Assembly: GCF_963678635.1 (NCBI RefSeq)
Contig: NC_087062.1
Span: 73,063,302-73,127,301, forward strand
From: Symsagittifera roscoffensis
Taxonomy: Eukaryota; Xenacoelomorpha; Acoela; Convolutidae
Reading direction: 5' to 3'
Length of the DNA stretch: 64,000 nucleotides
Positions 57,115 through 64,000 of the stretch are shown piece after piece. Under the pieces are notes generated by a model. It had not been told where the DNA came from and did not search any database. It saw nothing but the letters and a program-made list of their open reading frames with translations. Numbering within the stretch: position 1 is the stretch's first letter; each line of letters starts with the position of its first letter. Position numbers and translations under genes: made by a program.

Positions 57115-57646
57115 TCAGAGCTGTTTTTCAAGAAAATATTTCTCATTCCATACAATTTTCAGCTTCTTTCCTGGTAAAATAGACTCCTTTGCCTCTTCAA
57201 ATTCTAAATTAACAACCAGTTTCAAATGGAAAGCTACTTGCCGTGAAGTAACAGGCGCTATCCAGTCCGTACGTTTGTAAGAAACTTCAAGAAAAGCTTC
57301 CGAAACGGAACCACGCAGAAGCACAGCTGTAGTCAAGTACAAGTCGTGATAATCGGAATGTGAACTACACATCATTTTGAGGAGATCTATTGGGGCATGA
57401 TTTTACTCGCTTCTGGTAACACTCACATATCCTCCCGTTAGACCATTCTTTCATATTGCTCGCGGGGAAATCGGCTTCCTCGATTCTTTTCGATTGACTT
57501 GATACATGAGTGATGATAATGCCCTTTTTGTTTCACATGCTGTTTTTTTCGGGTTAGTGGCAGAGTTTGTCAAAATAGTTCTCTTTTTGTCTTGCAAATT
57601 ATCGATAAGTTTTCCCAGCAGCGCTAGCTTGAGTCTCTACGATTTG
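57115..57646 (-). pseudogene. Unrecognised protein-coding relic (minus strand)
   Basis: An acceptor-like TTCAAATCGTAG at about 57647 leads into LKLALLGKLIDNLQDKKR and KTACETKRALSSLMYQVNRK. The same frame runs on through a TGA and a TAA (about 57390-57450) into HAPIDLLKMMCSSHSDYH, LYLTTAVLLRGSVSEAFLEV and KLVVNLEFEEAKESILPG, ending TGA at 57115. Either an intron covers the two stops or this is a pseudogene. Family unknown; the C-terminal part looks like a folded domain. Confidence 0.4.
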
Positions 57647-58717
57647 AAGAAACTGAGACTTTTGAAGAGGGCTTTAAGCTTTTCGTTCTTTATTTTGTGT
57701 AGGTTTTTATAGATTTTCTAGAGAAAAGGATTTTCTGTTGCGGTTATTACAAAAAAAATGTTTTCCGAATCATTTTTTACCAGCTCTTTGATTAAAAACT
57801 ATAAGTCGTAATTTGACAATTTATGAGCCTCAACTGGTATATATTTTGTTGTTATTATGTTTCTAGTAAGGTTACACTGATTATGCACCCAGTGTAAATG
57901 ATTATACCTTACTGGTTGTACACTGATTCTGCGGGTATTCTAGAAAAGTTGTTTTCGGAAGCGCTATGCGCCAAAGCTTTGAATATAAAGTGTCAATCAA
58001 AAATTGACAATTTATTGGCTACCACTGGACTAAAAATTGTTCTTTTCCCATTTCTATTTAGAGTTACCCTCTTTATGCACCCCACCATGAAGTTACTTGT
58101 TATATCGCTAGTCATCGGGCACCATTAGATTATTTGCCTGAAAAATTATCCTCGCCTAACCAACATACCATAGCAACTTCACATTCATGATTTGTTGTGC
58201 CGGTGAAAGTATAGCCTTTTCGCGTGAATGTGATCAATTAAAGTTTCATAAACTTCAAACCTTGACAATGTAACTTTTTTCAAATCCGAAAATTGGCAAT
58301 CAATTTTGTCTCTCTATTAAATGAAAAGAAAACAAATTGTTTGCAAACACTTCAATTGGAAATGTTTCTCATGAGGCTCATAGTAAGAGCTTTAAGCTAT
58401 GTTTTTTGACAGTGTCAGTACAAGCAGTACTGAAAAAAAAATACAGTATAATCATAATCATCATCATAACGTCATTCAATGACGTAAGTTATAAATTATC
58501 ATCATAAAGTCACTTTGACGGTCACTCACAGTGATAACTGCGCGCCGCGAAGGAGTTGAAAACTCGTATTTACACAGAATTTGGAAGAAAGTGGACTCCA
58601 CATCGAATGTTAATGTTTCATGTTCGAATAATCGAGAGAAAAATAACACGTTAAATGCGGTCGCTAGGGAGCAGAAGATTTTTTTGAGCAATATACGGTG
58701 GTTGGCATAAACGGCTG
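57647..58717. other. Intergenic, nothing firm
   Basis: Plus frame 57898-58128 (76 aa) is open without other support. Tandem CATCATCAT/ATCATAATCATC at about 58450-58470. Confidence 0.4.
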
Positions 58718-61700
58718 TCAGGTTGAAGGATTTGCCTTTAACTTTTTGTTTGGACTTGGGGCTGGACTGACTAGGACCCAATCATGTTGCCTCAGCATCA
58801 TCATGAGTTCGATTCGCTTTTCAAAAAGTTCAACTTTAGAGAAGTTGTTACCCAGGTTCGAAGAGTTTCCAGTTGCAAGTAGTTTATCCTGGAAAACAAT
58901 ACTGGAAGACATCAAAAAATATATTCAACTTTACACTATAAATATAGTATACTATATATAGTATATATTGATATATACTTGATATACATTGAATATATAT
59001 GTAAGTTACATCAAGTCTTGATGAGTAATTTACCAAAACGTTATGAATAAAATTGTGTAAAAAATATTCAATATTTCAACTTGAACATAATTTGTACGTA
59101 CGATGTCTTTTACTACGGAAACATGTTGTGCAAACGATGAGTCGTGTTTTTTCAGAATTTGAAACACGTCAAAATATGCCGCGAGCTCATCGACATTTGC
59201 GTCGGATCCATCTCTGTAAACAAATTCAAAAATTTCAAAAAAATAGATTTTGTCATATTATTCCAGTTATTGATTTTGAGGTTACATTATTATAAACTTC
59301 AACCACAGATTTTCACAGTTGACTCTTTAACATGATGTTAAACTTTCAAAGTTTAAGTTAAACAATGATGTTAAAACGTTAAAATGATGTTCAACGTTTG
59401 AAACGACTCACTGTACTCGAGACACAATATGAGTAAGCGCAAGGAACGAGAAAGAAGGGTAGCATTCAGTGAACTTTGTTTTCTGAACGCGTTCTGTCTT
59501 GAAGGTATCAGCGGCCAGACGAAGATGATTCTTGAAAATGAAGTTAACTCCATAGGCGACAGAAACGCCTGTCGTCTCCACCATATGAATCATATTCGCT
59601 GGCATGATTAAACCTTGTCGCGCTTTCAGCGTGATAGCTTGGCACCCTCCTATATTCAAGCCTTCATGGGAACCGAAGAAAAATTTCCTTCGGCACTGCT
59701 GCAGGAACTGGTTGAAGAGATCCTGGTTGATGCTCGTCGGGGCTATCAAGAAGAACGTCTTACATCCTTTCAGTAGAATATAGAGGACTGATGTGCTGGA
59801 AAAATCTTGGTGGAACATTGTCACAGCGCCATCTTGAGAAATGAGAAGAAAGTTGGACTCTTTATTGGGCCGACATGCTGCGGGCAAACTTTTTGAATGA
59901 ATGTGTCCCAGCGAGGTACTCGATAGGAATGAGGGTTGTGTAAATTTTGTGATTTTTTGATGTGCGGCATCAGCGTCAATAATGTTTTAAAACATGGGAG
60001 GTGTCTTTCTGAACAACTGATCCACCTCTTTTCCATCAATTATCCTTGTTTGTTCCTGGAATGGTTCAATACTATAACTTAGTAAGAAATTAGAAATTGA
60101 ATTGAAAAAATTTCGGAAAATCATCCAGAGACATTTCAACCTCAACTTTCAGTGAATGAATGAATGACGGTCATGATAAAAATTTTATACTGGCAACCTT
60201 TGTTGGCAAATCTTTTGAAAAGAAAGCGTACTAAAGCGTTAGTAGTACTAAACCTGAAATTCGAGTCGTACGAGCAGAGGGTTAATGGTTTTTTGTAACC
60301 TTCCAAAAGAAGCTTCACGACGTTTGGGTTGTCGAGGACTGATTATGACACTTTTGACGTGAAGCCGTTGAATCGAACAAAAACATCAAAGCCGTTGAAT
60401 CGAAAAACAGCATATTCTGAGTTCAAAAACTCTGCTTCCTGAAGGGCACTTTCGATATGACGCGCTTCAACTGTCCTTACCAACGATTTCGCGATTTTTA
60501 TCTGTGAACATAATTGTTTTCTCTGTGAAACACTTTTCATTTTTTACGAAAAAACTCACGCAGGATAACACTCTTCGTAAATCTTGGATAGTCGTGAAGC
60601 TCTCCAGTTGCCTCAAATGCAACATGCGTGAGTCTCTCGGCAAGACTATCTTTACAGAGGGCCAGATGGAAGCGGCCTTAGAATCCACTCTAGTCTGTTT
60701 TGCTTGCTGAAAAAAGGAAGTGGGTGGGTAGTTTGTCCGGGTGAGTCAAACCCATTTGAAAAAACCCAAAGAACCAGCGTTGTGACTTCATTTAAAAAAA
60801 TTAACTCCATTCTTCATTCAAGAAATATCATATTTCTATTTCTATCATAAATAATGATTATTTTCACTAAACGTGCCAAAATCCTGTACTACAGGATGTA
60901 CTACAACAAAAGTAGTACTTTTGAACAAATTTTTTCGAGCTTTTGAGAACGATAAAAAAGTTGTAGGCAATGGCCTGTGATAAAAATTGGCAATGTTTTG
61001 TCATTTGACACTGAATTCCGGGCCTTATGGCTAAAGGTTTGAACATGAATTCCGAGATCAATTTTTTGCATAGTTGACAGCATTCGAAAGTGCCATGGAT
61101 TCCGGGCCTAATGAATATCTCTCCGGAATCCATGGCACTTTCGAATGCTGTCAACTAGGCAAGGAATTGATCTCGGAATTCATGTTCAAACCTTTAGCCA
61201 TGAGGTCCGGAATCCAGTGTTAAATGACAAAACATTGCCAACTTTTATCACAGGCCAATGCCTACAACTTTTTTATCGTTCTCAAAAGCTCGAAAAACTT
61301 TGTTCAAAAGTACTGGATTTTGGCACGTTTAGTGAGAATAATTTTTCTTTAATGAAGAATGGAGTTCATTTTTTCACAGTTCACAGGCCTACAATTTTTT
61401 TATTGTTCTCAAAAGCTCGAAAAAATTTGTGAATTTTTCGAGATTAATGATTAACAATGTTACCTTGTTTGCAGTTGAACTTTGCTGTTCTTCTGTATCA
61501 AGAAGATTCAAGTTGAACTTAGAGACATCCCCAACTTCAGAGTCAACTTCAGCTGTTTCAAACAGTTCTTCCTCTTCAAGAGGAGCATCAAAATTGAGTT
61601 CATTTTCCGGTTCAACCGGTTGAAGTTCACCAGGAAACAGTTCTTCTTCACTACTTTCTTCAAAATATTCAATAAATTTTTTCCATTCAAGTTGATTTTC

Positions 61701-62746
61701 TTCCTCCTGTCCATCTCCGAGAAGGAGTCCTTCTTCCACTACAAAACAGTCACTGTTGGCAAAACTATTTGCCGTTTCTTCCGAAAAAAGTCTTCCGAAG
61801 TAGTCCACTTCACTGTAGTTCACTTCACTTCCACCTTCCGAAGGCGAAGGTGAGTCACTGCTCACAACGTTTTTATCCTCCTGTTCCATTTCAACATTGT
61901 TGGCAATACTCAATAGGCTATTGGCAATTTCAACCACTTCATTCAAGTTCACTTCACTTCCACCTTCACTGTACACAACACTTCCACCTTCACTGCTCGC
62001 AACACTTCCACCTTCACTGCTCGCAACACTTCCACCTTCATTGCTCACAACACTTCCACCTTCACTGCTCACAACACTTCCACCTTCACTGCTCACAACA
62101 CTTCCACCTTCACTGCTCACAACACTTCCACCTTCACTGCTCACAACACTTCCACCTTCACTGTTTACGATACTCCCACTTCCACCTTCACTGTTCACGA
62201 CACTCCCACTTCCACCTTTACTGTTCACAACACTCCCACTTCCACCTTCACTGTTCACGACACTCCCACTTCCACCTTCACTGTTCACGACACTCCCACT
62301 TCCACCTTCACTGGTCACGACACTCCCTCTTCCACATTCACTGTTCAACAGTTCGAAGTTCGCAACAATTCCACTTCCACATTCACTGTTCGCGTCATGG
62401 CCATGAAGCTTTTCCTGTGCAGTTCCCGGACTTTCCAGTGGAAGTTCAGCATTTTCTTGGTTCACTGAACAGGATGTTGTTGGCAACATTTGTGCTGTTC
62501 CTGCCTGTGGAGAACTCGTTGAAGGTTCTTCTTCCTCTTCCAGTGGAAGTTCAGCATTTTCTTGGTTCACTGAACAGGTTGTTGTTGGCAACATTTGTGC
62601 TGTTCCTGCCAGTGGAGAACTCGTTGATTTTTTTTTGACTTGTTGAAGTTGACTGGGCAAATAAAACACCTGGGAGTCAACTGCGTCCATGTCTAAACAC
62701 AACTTGTCTATATTGACTATGACTTCCAAAGTTTGGAGTCCAAAAT
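58718..62746 (-). CDS. JmjC-domain dioxygenase gene with acidic repeat region (five-exon model)
   Basis: Inferred exons, all joined in phase 0: 62746-61464 (acidic), 60706-60560, 60501-60352, 60055-59417 (JmjC) and 58888-58718. Splice signals include AAG/GTAACA at 61463, TTTTTTCAG at 60707, GTGAG at 60559 with TTCACAG at 60502 (58 bp intron), CATTCCAG at 60056, GTACAG at 59416 and TTTTCCAG at 58889. JmjC enzymes use iron and 2-oxoglutarate to demethylate histones or hydroxylate proteins. Metal ligands are visible: His and Asp in MFHQDFSSTSVLY, the second His in ANMIHMVETTG; LLKGCKTFF supplies the usual Lys. Closest in pattern to the KDM2/PHF8 branch, but no PHD or CXXC finger is seen. An in-frame TAA at 59987-59989 lies upstream of the metal ligands, so the gene may be dead or the base wrong. 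Confidence 0.6.
59417..60055 (-). CDS. JmjC domain exon
   Basis: The core of the JmjC call. After the TAA at 59987 the frame is open to the donor at 59416. It contains KESNFLLISQDGAVTMFHQD, SVLYILLKGCKTFFLIAPTS, FFFGSHEGLNIGGC, ITLKARQGLIMPANMIHMVE and SVAYGVNFIF, the same order as the cupin strands of JmjC proteins. Upstream of the TAA the same frame reads TRIIDGKEVDQLFRKTPPM. Predicted nuclear. Confidence 0.78.
60352..60706 (-). CDS. Two small exons upstream of the JmjC domain
   Basis: Exon 60706-60560 reads WPSVKIVLPRDSRMLHLRQL and SFTTIQDLRRVLSC. Exon 60501-60352 reads IKIAKSLVRTVEARHIESAL and AEFLNSEYAVFRFNG. The 58 bp intron between them keeps frame. The second exon ends with a short internal duplication (FRFNGFDVF, then VRFNGF), seen in DNA as a 27 bp repeat. 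The first exon resembles the region preceding JmjC in KDM-type proteins. Confidence 0.5.
60793..61374. mobile_element. Foldback (inverted-repeat) element inside an intron
   Basis: Two arms of about 250-310 bp, nearly perfect complements, meet at a ~16 bp loop (61106-61121) flanked by CATGGATTCCGG and CCGGAATCCATGG. Outer ends are TTAACTCCATTCTTCATT and AATGAAGAATGGAGTTCA. The left arm has small extra segments, so it has begun to diverge. A third partial arm copy sits at 61386-61430. No coding capacity; it lies wholly inside the 757 bp intron 60707-61463 of the JmjC gene model. Confidence 0.85.
61464..62746 (-). CDS. Acidic Ser-Gly-Glu repeat exon (N-terminal part of the JmjC gene model)
   Basis: Open for about 420 codons. 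A first ATG is at 62690 (MDAVDSQVFYLPSQLQ). Order: a duplicated 34-36 residue block (STSSPLAGTAQMLPTT, then CSVNQENAELPLE, twice, with a Glu run between); six or so 10-residue units of SGSVVNSEGG; nine or so 8-residue units of SVVSSEGG; a long acidic tail (SSEEELFPGELQPVEPENE) ending at a donor after SSTANK. Low complexity, strongly acidic, probably disordered. The opposite-strand His/Phe-rich frame (61769-62638) is a shadow. Confidence 0.6.
61960..62335 (-). repeat. Coding minisatellite, 24 bp and 30 bp units
   Basis: The 24 bp unit ACAACACTTCCACCTTCACT+GCTC repeats about nine times (61960-62165). A 30 bp unit with CACGACACTCCCACTTCCAC repeats about six times (62165-62335). Lengths are multiples of three, so the reading frame survives changes in number. 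Confidence 0.85.
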
Positions 62747-62852
62747 CTTACATAACAAAAAAAATTGGTTGAAAATCATGTTCAACATTCAAGTTGCAAT
62801 TGATTATTTTATTATTTTATTTTATTTCAGTCACTAAAATAACGGTTATTTT

Positions 62853-63270
62853 TTATTGCAAAATTATTTTTTTCAGTTGGCCAAAAGCAACCCAGGGCCT
62901 TAGGGCTAACAAAACCTTACCAAACCGAAACTCTTCGTCTTCAAACTGCTTGCTTCGACGTCTATCAGCCAGGGAAAACGCTTTTTTGCAGCCTTTCCAT
63001 GTTCTCACGACTGCATCAAAGTTTGTTCGTGTTGGCGCCAGAAAATTTGCTTCGACTCCTCGTACACGATTGCTCCTGAGTTTGTTCCAGCAGTAGGGAC
63101 TCAATGCATGTTCAGCAACTGCATAGATGTCCGCGAACCGAGAAGATTCGGGCACACCGCAAAACATGCATCGGAGCATGCTCTCCCGTTTGACCTGCTT
63201 AGCTCGGCGAACGTTTAGTCTTCTGTGGCGGTTAAGCGTGCCGGTAGAGTGAAAGACTTTACGACATTCT
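62853..63270 (-). CDS. Terminal exon of a zinc-finger-like gene
   Basis: After an acceptor-like TTTTTTAG at about 63271 the frame opens with CRKVFHSTGTLNRHRRLNVR, the second half of a C2H2-type finger (Cys, Phe, Leu, His spaced as usual; the final His is not where expected). Next come LRCMFCGVPESSRFADIY and HALSPYCWNKLRS, with more Cys/His, then a basic region (SLADRRRSKQFEDEEFRF). TAA at 62853-62855 overlaps an AATAAA poly(A) signal. Upstream exons lie outside what I can define. A DNA- or RNA-binding role is inferred. Confidence 0.5.
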
Positions 63271-63271
63271 A

Positions 63272-64000
63272 AAAAAGTTATAGCTTATCACTGATATATC
63301 ATGGGATGATGGAAGCAAAATTCTAATATGTGAATGATTATTGATTAATAACATGATGTAATTTAATTAAGGTACTGGCTTCTGGAAAAACCAATAAAAA
63401 TTTTGTTGATTACCAGGTTACATGCATGCCATTTTCCTGTAATTATCGGTTGTTCTAATATGGTTGACTTCAGTGATTCGTCACGAATTCGTGAATTACG
63501 AATTCATTCACGAATGATTCGTGACGGTCACGAAACGGTTTCAGTAATTTAGAACCCGGTTATACGGGCTGTATCATGACAATGATTGTCACACTTGACG
63601 GTCAATATTTCAGTATTTAAATAATTTATTTTTCTTTATAATGCAATCTAGAGGTTTTTGTCAATCAAAAAATCAATCAAATGAACTTTAAATTCTTTCA
63701 AAAACACAAAGTGTATTTTGTTTAAGACCAATCATAACTGTAGTTCAACTGAAGTTCATGTATCATCATGATGGTTTAACCATTCTAATTTACATTTAAT
63801 TATTATAAATACTTACCATTGCAGGTTTTGTCAGTTTCTCTTCTCTGACAATTTGGCATTTCTTACTGAAAATAAGGAATTTAACTTGTAACAATTGTTG
63901 AATTTAAATTCAACTTTGAAAGTTTGAAGGTGGATTATAATCTTCGCTGCGATAAACGAATAAATGAAAAATAATTGAAACAATGTTATCAATAACTTTT
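63272..64000. other. AT-rich DNA with a cluster of TCACGAAT palindromes
   Basis: No gene recognised. At 63475-63545 the octamer ATTCGTGA and its complement TCACGAAT alternate five or more times, producing overlapping hairpins. Confidence 0.5.

Noticed and set aside
58930-59000. ATATAGTATACTATATATAG-type AT-rich palindrome as an origin or regulatory site
   Set aside because: Simple AT microsatellite in an intron-like position. Nothing supports a specific function.
60867-61432. Short ORFs on both sides of the foldback element
   Set aside because: The same sequence is read in both arms. Open frames follow from the inverted duplication and have no coding pattern.
61769-62638. Plus-strand 289-aa His/Phe/Leu repeat ORF
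   Set aside because: Mirror image of the acidic repeat exon on the minus strand. The minus frame is longer, ends at a splice donor and continues in phase into the JmjC exons.

Overview
This window is AT-rich eukaryotic DNA, almost certainly from an invertebrate animal. The few host genes carry short GT-AG introns (48 and 58 bp can be read directly). Most of the sequence is decayed copies of one large Maverick/Polinton-type DNA transposon. Short introns, an invertebrate-style immunity-related GTPase relic and a JmjC gene would fit a nematode or similar compact-intron animal, but the species cannot be fixed from the window.

Layout. 1-3.3 kb: AT-rich DNA and a 30-33 bp minisatellite with a ~480 bp higher-order repeat. 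3.4-9.5 kb: a broken ORF, one copy of a ~706 bp element repeat, and Maverick DNA polymerase copy 1, which keeps its N-terminal zinc-finger part. 10.2-37.1 kb: a giant imperfect palindrome, two ~13.1-13.4 kb arms around a ~390 bp spacer. Each arm holds half a Maverick (ATPase start, a small unassigned gene, a PC4-like gene, ~706 bp repeats, outward-reading polB) plus ~6 kb of other DNA. 39.4-40.7 kb: an IRG-type GTPase pseudogene. 41.6-52.2 kb: the most complete Maverick, in the order ~706 bp repeat, PC4-like gene, small genes, packaging ATPase, DDE integrase, jelly-roll-type structural gene, basic core-protein-like gene, major capsid protein, cysteine protease, polB 3' fragments. 52.4-53.6 kb: alternating copies of an element-end repeat. 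53.6-64 kb: host-like DNA with unrecognised gene fragments, a multi-exon JmjC dioxygenase gene with a long acidic Ser-Gly-Glu repeat region, a foldback element inside one of its introns, and a zinc-finger-like terminal exon.

In an intact Maverick these genes would cooperate: polB replicates, the integrase inserts, and ATPase, capsid and protease would build particles. Here every one is broken by stops, frameshifts or loss of a key residue, so the copies look inactive. The two palindrome arms differ by substitutions, a deletion in polB, repeat copy number and at least one arm-specific transposon insertion. That argues for an old real inverted duplication rather than an assembly chimera.

Limits: all calls come from reading sequence by eye. 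Family names rest on motifs and gene order, and exon edges are inferred from splice-like sequences.
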